Source: Parietaria judaica (taxonomy: Eukaryota; Streptophyta; Magnoliopsida; Rosales; Urticaceae). From it: 64,000 nucleotides of DNA. The DNA lies in contig OX940861.1 in the NCBI GenBank assembly GCA_954871525.1, forward strand, positions 40,871,201-40,935,200, in the 5' to 3' direction. This document shows, in pieces, positions 1-12,377 of this stretch (positions within the stretch are counted from its first letter, which is position 1; every line of letters starts with the position of its first letter). The notes under the pieces are model-generated. The model was not told the origin of the DNA, searched no databases, and saw only the letters and a program-made list of their open reading frames with translations. Made by a program: the position numbers and the translations under genes.

Positions 1-224
1 TTACTTAATTACAAACTAATTGTTAAATATGTTTATTGGTTGGTATATGCAATTGTTGCAGCTAAAAATGTACTAGTAGGGTTTTAACAAGATGTGAAAA
101 ATCACCAAAAGAAAAATAGTAGCAAGTTGTTGAATTTGAATATTTACATACATTTTTGTTAATAGTATTATTTTATTATTTATGTTACTAATTTTTTTAT
201 TTTTATTTTTGCTAATATGGATAG

Positions 225-1484
225 TGACAAAATGGATGCGCGCAAAGAGACTTTGAGAGATCAATATGAAGCAGTAAGCAATACTATTATTTTGTGTAAT
301 TTATAATTAATTAGCTCAAATTGCTTAACATTTTGTCTCGTTATTTAATGGCTGCAGGTTAGAAGGAGAACGGAGAATAGTAAATTGGAAGAGACTTCTC
401 ATGTGATGCAATATGGAAATCTGTTACAAACTAAGGACTTTCTCATCACTTATTTGGGCTCAAATCCAGCCAATGAAAACATCTCTTCTTCCATCAATCA
501 TCCTCATCAGATTCCTCCGTCGACGGTTGTCAGCCAACGCGATGCGAATCTCCTCCATTTCCGGCACAAGGTCAATCCAAAATCTAAATTCTCGTTAGCT
601 ATAGTGACGAGAAATGTCAAAGAAAAAATAAAGGCTCAATAGAACGACAATGTCGTCTCTACAATATTTGATGTCATGGTTCGGATATTTGTAGTTCCAC
701 AAGGCTAGTCCGGGCTCGGGGGAGAAACTTGAGGCTCAGAAGCAACTGAATGATGAGATTTCGGAAAGGAATCGCATCGACAATGTTATGAACCGAATCG
801 GGAAGCTTTTGCTTGGGAGTAACGAGAATGCCTCAAAAGTGATGAACATTGTTCAGCCCTCGGGACACCCTCTCGTGCAAGATTGGGACTGCTTTAAGAT
901 GCATGTAAGCACTAATTTTCCTACTTATAACAAAAATAGTAAATCCAAAATTGATAATTTCAGTCTTGTTTGATTATTACAAATTTTAAACAGCTAATTA
1001 ATTCGAACAGTTGAACTTCGAGCCAACAATCTATACTAATTTACCATAACTTGAAAAGAAAATAAAAATATCATATTTTCTTAGAAAAGTATATATATAT
1101 GTATAAAAAAAAAAAACCGGCCGGTATACCTGTTTCTTGTAGTCAATACTTACATGACTACATTATATGAGAAAAATAAACATTCACATGATTAAATTTA
1201 ACTTCTAAAGCATCCCCAGCAAAGTTAATCGGGACTACTGGGGCACAAAAAGTTGCTTAAATCCCGGTTTTCGATCTCGGTTTCACCCTTATCTTAAGAA
1301 ATTATTTTTTAAAAATGTGTGGCCTTTATATGTTTGTGTTGTGTAGGTGGAGAGTTTCGAGAAATACTGTGGAAAGCTATCGAGTTATGGTATAAAATAC
1401 ACGAGAGCTTTTGCCAATATGTGCAACTCTGGGATTACAAACGACAGACTCGTCCAGGCTTTGATTTCAACTTGTTCCTATTAA
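225..1484 (+). CDS. Vacuolar processing enzyme (legumain), C-terminal exons, 5' partial
   Basis: Last four exons of a C13 cysteine protease (vacuolar processing enzyme), which cleaves after Asn/Asp in the vacuole. Exons by GT-AG and phase: 225-273, 358-570, 695-904, 1347-1484 (TAA). The translation follows the family's C-terminal prodomain: ETLRDQYEA, then SHVMQYGN, then SQRDANLLHFRHK, then QPSGHPLVQDWDC, then the terminal helix block FEKYCGKLSSYGIKY and FANMCNSG. All four exons are open and their phases match the neighbouring complete copy at 2389-6463. The catalytic His and Cys exons must lie left of base 1, so it cannot be said whether the whole gene is functional. Positions 1-224 read as intron. 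The layout indicates a tandem duplication with the downstream gene. The family call is firm; completeness is unknown. Confidence 0.85.
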
Positions 1485-2388
1485 GACATATCTGTGTATG
1501 CATGAGCTTTCAGAATACTATAATATTATGTAATAATGGTCGGCAAATATATCGATCAATAATAGAATACAAAAGCTTATATATGATTGTGTTTTTTCTT
1601 CTTCTTCTTTGTGTGATCTGTGCTTATAGGCGAATTTAATGTTACTCTTAATTATTTTTTAAAATGGTGGCATATTCGTGTGTTAATAATTAATGTAAAT
1701 AATACATTATATAAACAAATACTATAGGTTGAGATGCAAATTTTAATCAATTTATACATTAAAAAAACGTGTTGGTAAAAAAAAATAGTCATTATTCAAA
1801 GTATACATTTTTTTTTATATACTTCATTTTAATTTTCAAAAATCATAATTGCCCTTATTAATAATTTTTAAGTTTTACTTTTATATACCTTCTAATTTCA
1901 TTTTGACAAAAAATATACATATATATATTTTTCAAAAAACCAAAGAATTACCGATATTTTATGAATTTAAGTTTAATTTTTTATGGAATGAAATTAAAAT
2001 TAAAATAGAGGGTAATAATGTTGAATTATTTTAGATGTTTTAAGCAAAGTGTATTTTTGAAAGAAAAAAAAAAAGTTTCTGTAATTGGTGCTGCTCTAAT
2101 CCAAACAAGCTTTTCTGCCCTAGAATATGACATAGGGCAGACCGAATTACAACGTTAATTAGATTCAGACCGAAACAAGATGACAAGAAATACAGACAAT
2201 TATATACATTTAATTTATTTTTTCTTAGCTTATAAAGTGATGAAAAATTTCATTGCAACTTCCAACGCTTTGTAATGCACGACCAATTTCTCATTGATAT
2301 CATCTCTTTGGCTAATTGCCAACTAATAAGTGTAGCATTAAATTAAGGGTTAATTAAACCTGCATCTATATATACATGCAATATTAAG
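1485..2388. other. Intergenic spacer between tandem VPE genes
   Basis: AT-rich spacer holding the 3' flank of the first VPE gene and the promoter of the second. A TATA-like stretch lies at 2367-2374, only about 20 bases before the first ATG of the downstream gene, and another (tataaag) near 2231. No further gene is seen. Confidence 0.5.
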
Positions 2389-5300
2389 ATGTATCTTGTA
2401 CCTAAATCAATCATCAAAATGGGAGGCAATTCAGTTGGGTTTGTCGCAATAATTATAAGTTTTGTGCTATTTATGCACAACTGTTTGATTGTGGCAGAGT
2501 CATCAAGAACTAAATCTAATTTGTTTGCAAATTTATTTAGAAATTCTGTTGCTAATATTAATGATGAGGTCATGGCTTCTAATGGAACCAAATGGGCTGT
2601 TCTTGTGGCTGGCTCCACTGGATGGTGGAATTACAGGCATCAGGTGATCATATATATATATATATAATTGACTTGCTTAAATTATTAATTCTTAGTTATC
2701 AATTATATAGTTGTTCCTTAAAAATAAAAATAAAAAACTAGATTTGATGAATTAATTTTTGGGTGAAAAAAAATAATCAAGTCGGAGCATATTTTGATAT
2801 CATAAACTTAAAATTAAAACTATTATTATCTTATATATAGTTGATAATTAGTAAAGAATCTTACGTAGCTTTTGGAAATTTTTTTTGGGTTAATTAAAAA
2901 AATACCCATTTTGTGCAAACTTTTTAAAAAACTACCCATTATAGGTAGTTTTTTACACACACAATGGGTAATTTTTTAAAAAGTTTGACACAAAATTGAT
3001 ATTTCGTACAATTTCCTAATTTTTAATATATATAATTTATAATATACACATGTATTAATATTATTGATATAATTGCAGGCTGATGTGTGCCATGCATACC
3101 AAATACTAAAGAGAGGCGGAATGGAAGATGATAATATAATTGTGTTCATGTACGATGACATCGCCTACAACGAGGAGAACCCGACGCCGGGCGTCATCAT
3201 CAATAAGCCCAACGGCACCGATGTCTATCACGGGGTTCCAAAGGTTCGTTGTTTAATACCATATTCAGATATATTTTTTTTCGTCTTTTGTTAACGATGA
3301 TCTTTGTTTGAATTTTTTTTTTTTTTTTGCCATATTCACTTCTTACTTTGTGTTTCTCTGATACTAATAGTATTAATTCAAGTGCGTTTTATCATTTATG
3401 AGATTAAATATTTATTTTACTACAACATTATATATTTTATTAAAATGTATGACTCAATATGATGCATAATATATTTCTATAAAATCTACAAAGACACACT
3501 ATATAAAAGATGTGGTAGTGGAGATAATTCTCTCTATATTAAAGCAACGTCGAATACAATACAAGGGAGTTGTTTCTTATATAGAGAAACATTTAGTTAA
3601 AAAATTACTTTCATGCCCTCCTACTTGTGTTTCAAGTAAAAGTAAAGGAGTAAAAAAAACAATTAATCAAACTTGCTAGGCAAGTATCGTAACAAGCCCA
3701 ATCAAGCTTTATATTTCACAACTACAATATTATAACGTACTATTTCTCAATTTCTTCCCTCAAAATCAAATTATAAATAGGTTTATATCATGTTATAATA
3801 CTCAATCTCCCAGGTTTATATCATGTAGCTCCGTCACTATATATATGTATATTTTATTAAGCTAGAATAATTTTTTAATATTATTAATATTACATTGAGT
3901 TTTATCATTTAAATTCTCTTCATATATGTGGTATCTGTACTCAAGTTCCAATGTAGAAGTTGAAGTACCAAGTAGCGTAAAAGTGTAGGACATGTGTTAA
4001 TTTTTCGTCTTGATTATGTCTTTCCCATTAATTTTTAGTGACACGTCTTTAGACGCTCATTTACCACGTCTTATTACACGCCTTTTATTAAGAGGATAAG
4101 TGATAATTGAAGTCTGAAGATATAATGACACATCACTATAAACTAACGAAAGTGCCAAACATATAGACAGACTTTGACTTTTGCAAATAAAACTGCATGA
4201 CCGCTAATTATATTGCTTAAATTTGAGTATATCTGCCGCCATTATTTCTTTGTACAGTAATGAATAGAATGTTGTTATGTAATTAATTACAGGATTATAC
4301 AGGAGAGAATATGACAGTGAACAACCTATTCTCTGTGATTCTGGGGAACACGAGCGGTCTCACCGGTGGAAGTGGCAAGGTCGTAAATAGTGGCCCAGAT
4401 GATTATATTTTCATATATTACACTGACCATGGTGGTCCGGGAGTTATTGGTAATTACCTAATTAATCATTCTTAATCTTATTATTATTATTACAAATGTT
4501 TTAATTAATGAGAAATTAATAAATAATTTTCAACAGAGATGCCTGACCAGCCTCTGTACGCCGTTGATCTCATCAACGTCTTGAAGGCCAAGCACCAAGC
4601 AAATGCTTACAAGAGCATGGTAATTTTCACAACTATGTACATTGCAGAAAAATGCATATGTGATCCATGAATATAGTATTTTAGTTAAACAATATACATT
4701 CGGTATGTATATTCAAACATGCACACAACACATGTAGGGGTAAGCCGGGACCAGAAATTTTCCGGCTTTAGCAAATCTGGTATTGATACTGGATTTGTGG
4801 ATACCGGCATTTTGGGTAATCAGTAATGGTAATGGTTTTGAATCGTAAATGGTAATTACGGGTTAAAATTGATTTATGCCGGTCTTAATAATAAAAATAA
4901 TGTTGTATAAAGCCCCGTCGCAGGTGGTCAACATTGTAATAGGTAAATAGCGGTTACTAATTTATATCCCAAAATATTTATGAAAATAGTATCGAGAACC
5001 GGGAACCGGTATTCAATCGATAATCGGTTTGAATCAAATAAAAATTTCCTCTCTAATATTTTTCAAGCCCATATAGGTTTTCTACCTCGAAGCTTGCGAA
5101 TCAGGAAGTATGTTTGAAGGCCTTCTTCCACCGAATATTAGTATTTATGCGACAACTGCGGCAAACGCGACGGAGGACAGTTGGGCCGAATATTGTCCGG
5201 CCGACGGTGACACGTCACCCCTCGATACATGTTTGGGAGATTTATACAGTATTTCTTGGCTCGAAGATTGGTGAGTATTTCCTCTCTCTCTCTATCAAAT

Positions 5301-6463
5301 ATTTAAAATCTCTCTTAATAAGAAGTCTAATGCTGCTCATTGTTGCAGCGACATGAACGACTTGCGTAACGAAACTTTTCAGCAGCAATACGTATCGGTA
5401 TAAATTCAAATACTCAACCACCTGAGCTAGTCGTATTTTCTAGTTTTGACAATGTTCTTGGACGAATATCCAAAATTGTAGGTTCGGGATAGAACTCTGA
5501 AGGGGACGAGTTTCAACGGAAGCTCTCACGTTCAGCAGTATGGGGACATGAGTTTGAGCGGCGAGGATCTGTCCGTTTACATGGGCGTCAGCGCTCCGAG
5601 CGGATCGCCATCCGGCGAAAGGCCCTCGGGGTTCGTCTCCGTTCAGCAGCGTGATGCCGATCTTGTCTATTATCAGCGAAAGGTTTCTAATTTCTCGACT
5701 AGGGTTAGGGATTTATGTGCAACTTCGAGCATTTAGTATCCTGTCTGACATTTTGTTTTTATAAGGTGCGGAAATCGGCGGTCGGGTCTTCGGAGTACAC
5801 AGAGGCAAAGAAGAAGTTGAGTGAGGAAGTTGCATGGAGGGAACACGTCGACTTCACAGTAGGGCGCGTGGGAGAGCTCTTTTATGGGCGCGGAGATAGC
5901 TCGCAAGTTTCGAGTGTTCGGCCCTCGGGGAAGCCCGTCGTCGACGATTGGGACTGCCTCAAGACTTTTGTAAGAACCAGCTTCCTTCAAAGTTAGCAGT
6001 CATACTTATTTTATGACATAACTAAATCTGCTGCCCGGAAGCCGGAATTTCGGTTTCTATTTTTTAATTTTCTGAGCAAAAAACGGAAACGGGATAGCAG
6101 TTCTTTACGTCAATCCAGACAGCCAGCATACCGCTTGTTCAGGATAGGAAAAATCTGTTTTTGTGTTACCAAATCGATTTTCAACAAAACAAAGCACGTT
6201 CATCTGTTCTTTTATTAATATGCCCTTTTAAAATGCAAATACATTGTTGGGAAGACGAAAGAACAGATACGGAGGGGCCGTTTTCACGAGAGAACGCACC
6301 GAGTTATTGATTGTGAATTTTGATGCAGGTGAGTACTTACGAGAAATACTGTGGATCTCTGTCAAGCTATGGCCTGAAATACATGCGACACTTCGCCAAC
6401 ATGTGCAACTCTGGCCTCTCTCCTGATCTCATGACTGCTGCCTCCATCACAGCCTGCTCTTGA
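2389..6463 (+). CDS. Vacuolar processing enzyme (legumain, C13 cysteine protease), complete
   Basis: Asparaginyl endopeptidase that matures storage and defence proteins in the vacuole. Nine exons, all phases consistent: 2389-2643, 3079-3243, 4293-4449, 4537-4619, 5077-5270, 5349-5397, 5482-5682, 5766-5969, 6329-6463, giving about 480 residues, the usual family length. Visible features in order: hydrophobic signal peptide ([13 protein letters not shown]), [13 protein letters not shown], the catalytic-His motif YTDHGGPG, the catalytic-Cys motif [20 protein letters not shown], and a C-terminal prodomain ending [11 protein letters not shown] and a final Cys-Ser. All active-site motifs are present, so the enzyme looks functional. 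The family often has Ser where the His motif here has Thr (YTDHGG). ATG 2389 gives a charged n-region before the signal core; in-frame ATG 2419 is an alternative start and fits better if the TATA at 2367 is used. The upstream neighbour is a paralogue. Confidence 0.93.
2903..3001. repeat. Short inverted repeat (MITE-like) in VPE intron 1
   Basis: Two arms of about 38 bases, 2903-2940 and 2963-3001, are near-perfect reverse complements (tacccattttgtg opposite cacaaaattgata, with a shared core aaactttttaaaaaa). The loop is about 22 bases. It looks like a small foldback element in the intron. No target duplication was established. Confidence 0.6.
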
Positions 6464-6479
6464 ACACCTTCCTTTTATG

Positions 6480-7000
6480 TTTTCCCATCAATAATTATGT
6501 ATTATGCTTCCATATACATATACATATATATATATATACATATATATGAGTTGTGTGTGTAATCAAGGAAAACGAAACAGCTATGTATCTCTTTTACATT
6601 TTAGAATTCTGTACACGTTCAGTCAATGTTCTAATCTATAATGTTATCATAAATAAATATGCATTATGCTTCCATTTATATATTATATATGTGTATTTCT
6701 AATATATACAATTATGTTATATGTATTAGTTGTGTTTTCAAGGAAAAAAAACAACAACAACTGACAATAGAATAGACTATGTATCTTATTATTTCAGCAT
6801 TATATACACTTCGGTCGATGTTCTGATATAACTCTTTTTTTTTTAATCATGAACAATTATGCATTGTGCTTTCATACATTGTGTGTGTATATATATATGT
6901 ATGTATAATGTATGCATGATATTTCTATGTACCTCTTAACATTCAAGTAATCTATACACTGCACTCTGTACTCTAATATGAATACACACAATACAAGCAT
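6480..7000 (+). repeat. Three decayed tandem copies in the VPE 3' region
   Basis: A unit of roughly 170-195 bases is repeated about three times (from about 6488, 6655 and 6850). Each copy starts with a version of attatgcattatgcttccat, then a TA/TG-rich stretch, then a version of ctatgtatctcttttacatt and tacac..tc.gt.aatgttct. Copies differ clearly, so the duplication is old. The block begins right after the stop codon, so it probably makes up the 3' UTR. Confidence 0.6.
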
Positions 7001-7041
7001 ATATATATATAATGGGTAAATACAATGAACTAGTATCAATA

Positions 7042-8544
7042 TCATTTAATTCTCCTTCTCTTAGAGATTGTACCTTCTGTTCGAACATTCCTCACTTTTC
7101 TCAACCGAAGACTCCTCCCGCTTCGCCGGAGTCTTCGATTCCTGCCACTAACACGAACCGACACTTGCCTTGTCCTCAACCTCAACCTCTGATCTGTCCT
7201 CTTGGCATTACGGCAATAATCTTCTGTCACGAAATCGGCCTCGCTGCTCGAACTGAAGCCCTCTTCAATGTCGCGAAAACGCCCGCGACGCCTCCGGCGG
7301 CGGCGGCGGTTCACCCGCTTGGTGCTCAGTAGCTTGTGCCACAAGAAACACGTGATGTCTTCTAAAGCAAAGCAGTAGGTCTCGCACGAAACCCAGCACA
7401 TCTTGCAAAGGCTCTTTCCGATGCATTGACACAGCCCGATCTTAAATAATATGTAGAGGAATAATAAAGCTGGAAGCAAAAAAATAGAAAAATCAGAGGG
7501 TAACCATGTCAAGATATTATTTTAAGAAATAATTAGAAAAAAAGTGAATAAGCTTACCTATGTAGCATAAGACAAGGATCATCAAAAGTCTGAGTATATT
7601 CAAGACACACAAATGTTCAATGAAACAAATCACATCCCATGGTCCTGAACAGATTCCCCTGCAAATTTCAAGAAGGTTATAAAATTTTATCTTCGAATTC
7701 GATAAATAAATAAGGTTAATGACGGTAAAAATACCTAAAGTTTGGTCAAAGAACCCCTCGTGTACTCAAAGTTTAAAAGTGGTGGCAAAAATACCCAAAG
7801 TCGCATTTGGGGAGTTGACCACTCCATTCTCGTAATGCCGTTAACTTACCCGTTAACTCTGGCCACGTGGACAAATTTGTTTTGTTAAGTGTAATCATTA
7901 GGGGTTCAATTAGTTGTATTAAATAGTATTAATTAGGGGTTAATTCGTTGTTTTGTCGTAAACGATGCTGATGTGGGCTCGTCCATGTGGCAAAAATTGT
8001 TATGTCAGCAACCCACGTTTGTCCACATGACCAGAGTTAATGGGTAAGTTAACGGCGTTATGATAATGGAGTGGTCAACTCCCCAAATGCGACTTTGGGT
8101 ATTTTTCCCACCACTTTTAAACTTTTGGGTACACGAGGGGTTCTTTGACCAAACTTTAGATATTTTCACCGTCATTAACCCTAAATAAATATAACACTTT
8201 TCTATTTGCTTCTAATATCACGTCAAGTACGAAAATCACGAGGCAAAAAGAGAATGAGAGATCATTAACAAAAAACCGAGTGATTACTACTAATAAGAAC
8301 ACAAGAAACTATATAATATAATAGTAATATAAAGTGACAATTCGATTTTCACAAACAAATAAACAAACATATTCGATGTTAACAAACATAATGACACACA
8401 ATTTTTCAAGTGAATTATTGAAGTTTAAGGCGAGTGAATATCTTACTCGCATGATTGACCGAATATGGATTTCAAGGGCGCCATGAAAGCGTTCCCCAAA
8501 GCGCCTCCGACGCTATCTGCGGCTTTACTCATTTCAGTCCCCAT
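7042..8544 (-). CDS. Small membrane protein of a conserved plant family of unknown function
   Basis: Three coding exons on the minus strand: 8447-8544, 7557-7658, 7042-7469; the phases fit. The product is about 175 residues. The N-terminus (KAADSVGGALG, then MAPLKSIFGQSCEG) leads to a Cys-rich segment (CSGPWDVICFIEHLC). A long hydrophobic span across the exon 2/3 border (LRLLMILVLCYIALLFLYILF) is followed by further paired Cys (CQCIGKSLCKMCWVSCETYC) and CFLWHKL. The tail is very basic, with an eight-Arg run after VNR. I recognise the layout from unannotated plant proteins but know no function. The start is supported because an in-frame TGA lies at the beginning of the exon (8572-8574). Intron 1 carries the foldback element 7713-8182. 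A membrane location is inferred from the hydrophobic span. Confidence 0.8.
7713..8182. mobile_element. Foldback MITE with 9-bp target duplication
   Basis: The ends are long inverted repeats of about 170 bases (aggttaatgacggt... at left, its complement ...ccgtcattaaccct at right), with shared internal text such as gtttggtcaaagaacccc and ggggagttgaccactcc. The 470-bp element is flanked by aaataaata at 7704-7712 and 8183-8191, a 9-bp duplication typical of Mutator-like transposition (AT-rich, so some chance match is possible). It lies inside an intron of the membrane-protein gene. Confidence 0.75.
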
Positions 8545-8838
8545 TTCCCAGAACAACAAGACCTCCCTTCTTCACTGCAAAATCACGAAATATATTTGAA
8601 AATTGACCTCAAATCAGAGCGACAACATGAAACTCTAAAAGCAGACTCAAGATCAACTTTCTACTCCCATTTCGACGGAGAACGCATAGGTTGAAATTGA
8701 AAAACCTTCAAAAAGTATATTCATGGAATCGGCTAATCTCAGAAATCCAAAAGCAAAAACCCATCGAATCTTGCTATTATTGCAAGAAAGCAAAACCAGC
8801 AACGTCGATTTTCATCAACCCTAGAGTATTGCACATAC

Positions 8839-9053
8839 CTTTCACCGACGTCTTCTGTTGAAGGCTTGAAGATCTTCCGAGAAGCGCCGTTGCCAGCGAG
8901 AGAAGAGCATTCCACAGAAGAGACTTGCAGAGGGAGAAGCTGGTCGAAGGAGACGCCAATGGCAGAGAGAGCGAGATTCTCTGTTAAGCCTTCTTCTTCT
9001 TCAAAACTCCCATGGCGGTTTACAGTTCTCCATTTCCCTCGCTTATTCGCCAT
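8839..9053 (-). other. 5' leader exon with overlapping upstream ORF
   Basis: Upstream of the membrane-protein gene, the minus strand from ATG 9051-9053 to donor AAAG|GTATGT at 8839 is open for 71 codons (starts MANKRGKWRTVNRH). Splicing to the acceptor before 8574 adds about 14 codons and ends at a TGA that overlaps the main ATG in another frame. It is therefore either 5' UTR or a long upstream ORF; which one depends on the unknown transcription start. The leader exon call rests on the paired splice sites. Confidence 0.45.
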
Positions 9054-9059
9054 GCGGTT

Positions 9060-9955
9060 TCGATATTGTCGTTACAGGAGTATAAACGACTGTCGTTAGA
9101 TAAAACGACATTTTTTTCTTTAACAGTGAGTCTGGTCTATTAACGTATAACACAATTGCCCCTCTATTATTAAATAAGCATGAATTTGGCCCTTCTATTA
9201 TTGATTTCGGTGTGGATACTGGATATGACTCTCCATCCAAAAGGATTAAATTTGATGGTAAAAGTAAAAATTGAAATAAATACATATAAATAGACTATTC
9301 TAGTAATCTTCATTTGATTAAAGTGTTTTAGTTTTCTATTTTTTTTAAGATCATTGATTTAAAATTATATAAATAAGACTAATAATTCAAGATTACTGAA
9401 ATATTCTTATCATTTTTTTTTAATTTTTACATCCAATTTTAACACTTTTAGATGGATTAGGAGTCATATATCCACATTTAAATCATAATTAATGAACTAT
9501 TTTCTTTGTTATTATAACGAAGGGCTAAATCCATACATACTTGATGGAGGAGCCAATAACGCTAATTACACAATTAGATCTATCGTTTGTTCTAGATAAA
9601 AACGACTTGTCGTTTAAATTAGTTTATAGGAAATTGTAATATAAGCCCCAAGCATCTCACCATAGGCGGAACCACCCACAAGAGTGGTGTGGTTCCAGCC
9701 AACCCAATATTTTTTAATTGATCACTTTTAGCACTAATTTTTTTAAAAAATTACAAATAAACCTCTTCTGTTTGCACTAAAAATTTAAATCAGCCACCCC
9801 GAAGTCCAAATCCTAGTTCTGCTTATGCATCTCACGGTTATTTTATTGTCCAAAATAATTGGTAACATAACTGTTACGAGGAACCGTCTCATAGCAAAAT
9901 AGCTAACGAAACAAAAATATATAACTTATCTTAAGCAAAAATATGCTTACATTAC
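9060..9955. other. Intergenic, no gene seen
   Basis: AT-rich spacer upstream of the minus-strand membrane-protein gene. It contains short repeat-like text but no coding signal that I can support. Confidence 0.4.
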
Positions 9956-9958
9956 TAA

Positions 9959-10603
9959 GGCCAACTCCAATGGAGCGCCATAACCGACGTCAGAATAGAG
10001 ATATTGCTCAAATCGATCTCTATATCTAACGCTATTGTAGCGTGGGATACCAAATGTGAACAACGCTGCGCTACATGTAGCGTGGCACTGTTCATTGCGC
10101 CTTATATATACATACATGTCTAAAGTCTATAAAATTATTTAATATTTACCGTCAATATTATTTATATAGAGTAATTAGTTGTCTCAAAAATTATTTTTGG
10201 TAGGCAAAAGTATTGAGCTTATAAAAACATATTATTTTATATAATTTATAAAAGACAACAATGAAATTTGTACAAAACACAATTACATTAGAAATTAATA
10301 CATATCACGATTCGAACAATTTGCTACTCTCATATACAACGTTTGTGTTTGTGTTGTAATTTTATTTTATTTTATTTGTGTTGTGTTGTAATTTTTATTT
10401 TAATAAATGTGAGTGATTTTTAGTAATTTGAATAAGTGATCTAACTAGGAATCAATAAATAAATATAGGGGTATGAGAGTAAATACAATATAAAGAGAAT
10501 GAAAATAGAGTGAGAAATAGAGTGGGAAATAGAGATTGGTTGGAGGTGATTCACTGTTACTGAGAAATATAATGAAAAATAGAGTGATCGGTTGGAGATG
10601 GCC
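9959..10603. mobile_element. PIF/Harbinger-like MITE with TAA duplication
   Basis: The element begins ggccaactccaatgg and ends gttggagatggcc, imperfect terminal inverted repeats. It is flanked by TAA at 9956-9958 and 10604-10606, the usual 3-bp duplication of Tourist/PIF-Harbinger MITEs. The subterminal part contains repeated aatagagtg-type words. No ORF. 645 bp. Confidence 0.65.
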
Positions 10604-10679
10604 TAAGAATATAAGAGCTTAATGTGGTTACAAAGTTAAAAAAGTTAGAGCTTAAAAATTATTGATCCCCACAATTAGA

Positions 10680-11494
10680 GGAATTTGCGGCTAAAGTCCT
10701 CAAACTCCTCTGTTTCTTACAGATAAATCCTTGAAATCAATTTTCGGCGGCTAAAGTCCCTAAACTCGTAAGTTTCTTACAAAAAGGTCCCTGACTATCG
10801 ATGTTGACTATTAATTGCCACGTGGCTTCCAGTTGACTGTGACATGGCAACACCACGTCACTAAATTACCACATAGAAATTATTTGAAATTTTTTTATTT
10901 AAAAATAATAATTAATGATTTTTTTTTGTTTAAAATTAGTAGGTAAAAATATCTTAAAAAAAAGTTTATTAGAATAAATATTTAAATGTCACAAATAAAA
11001 ACAACAACAACAAAAAAGGTAAATAGATATTCTTATTCTAATCTTTGCTAATTTATATATAATAATAATTATAGCAAAAAAATTAATTGTTATTTATTTT
11101 TAATTTTAATTAAATAATCACTATTTTGTTTTATTTTTATTTATTTTATAATTTTAATAAATAATTAATTAATTTCTAATTATAAAAATATTTATAATAA
11201 TTATATGTTTACCTTGATAATATTTTTTATGATTAAAAAATTATTGATTATTTATCAAAAGTTAAAATTAAATTAATTTTTTTTAAATAAAAAATTATTT
11301 TAAAAATTTACACATGGCAATTGAGTGACGTGTAGTTTTAAAATTGGATGCCATGTGGCATTAATAGTCAACATTAATGGTCAGGGACCTATTTGTTAGA
11401 AACCGATGAGTTTGAAGACTTTAGCCGCCGAAAATTGAAGTCAAGGACTTATCTGTTAGAAAGAGATGAGCTCAAGGATTTAATCGCAAATTCC
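10680..11494. mobile_element. Foldback element with about 170-bp inverted arms
   Basis: The left arm (ggaatttgcggctaaagtcc..., with ggcggctaaagtccctaaac and tgttgactattaa) is reverse-complemented at the right (...ttagccgccgaaaatt..., ending cgcaaattcc). The middle is a very AT-rich spacer. No convincing target duplication was found, so the superfamily is open. No gene inside. Confidence 0.65.
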
Positions 11495-11499
11495 CCTAT

Positions 11500-12291
11500 A
11501 ACTAACAGTTTGATAACCATGATCGTAAGTGTATTATATATTTTGAAATCGACTAATCAATGCTTTTTTACGTTCCTCGGTAGCAATTTATGATGATTAT
11601 ATATGGTTGACATCACATTACTGTCGGTTAATAAATTTCTGACCCGTCAATGTATTGCCAAAATTTTGCCCGTTCATTATCCATAACACTCTTATTATAT
11701 TCAATCGTGATATTTTTTATGGTAATAATTGTGTTACGTACGTGCAATTACAATGGTTGTTCAATTCTTACACTTTAGTGTTGTTTTATATATCATCCAT
11801 GGTGATGGCTATTCAATTCTTACATGAACTTTAGATCGATGTGATAATCTAGAGCTTAGGATTAATTTTTTTAGATTCATTTTAGAAACATATTTTTAAA
11901 TTCATTATACATATCATACATTGACGTGAAGCTGTTTGAAGGAAAGTAACATTTAGAGATAAAAATTGAAGGCATTGAATTAGTAACATGTGTATTTTTT
12001 TTTTTCCGAGTCAATTATTTTTTACAATAGTAATTACAAGAGCTGGCAAATTTTTCCTACTTACACAATGATCGAGTGAAAAATTTAATGAAGGCAAAAC
12101 GTTATGTGTTATTCATATTTATGTGTGACTGATTGTGAACCCTCTAAACTTCCTATAACATTCGTATCTTAAATCAGTTTTGAGTCCATTGATATCAATT
12201 TAATGAATACGAATAAATAAAAACCCTTTAGAGTTCCATGCATGGATGTTACATAACGCCTTTTTGGTTGTATTACTCGTGAATTCCAAGC
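11500..12291. other. Intergenic upstream of the EC1-like gene
   Basis: No gene or clear repeat was recognised. Presumably promoter and 5' flank of the EC1-like gene. Confidence 0.35.
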
Positions 12292-12300
12292 CTATATAAA
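12292..12300 (+). promoter_or_regulatory. TATA box of the EC1-like gene
   Basis: ctatataaa lies about 80 bases before the ATG at 12378, a normal plant core-promoter distance that leaves a leader of about 50 bases. Confidence 0.6.
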
Positions 12301-12377
12301 CCCTACACCAGTGTACGGAAAAGATATCCACGTAAACAAATTATTTTCCCGTGCAAGCAAATCTATCGACGAGAAAA

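Noticed and set aside
2389..2643. Minus-strand ORF 2343-2618 as a gene
   Set aside because: It is antisense to exon 1 of the VPE gene, which has clear homology and splice signals.
7012..7332. Plus-strand ORF of 106 codons
   Set aside because: It is antisense to the last exon of the minus-strand membrane-protein gene, whose frame continues across splice sites.
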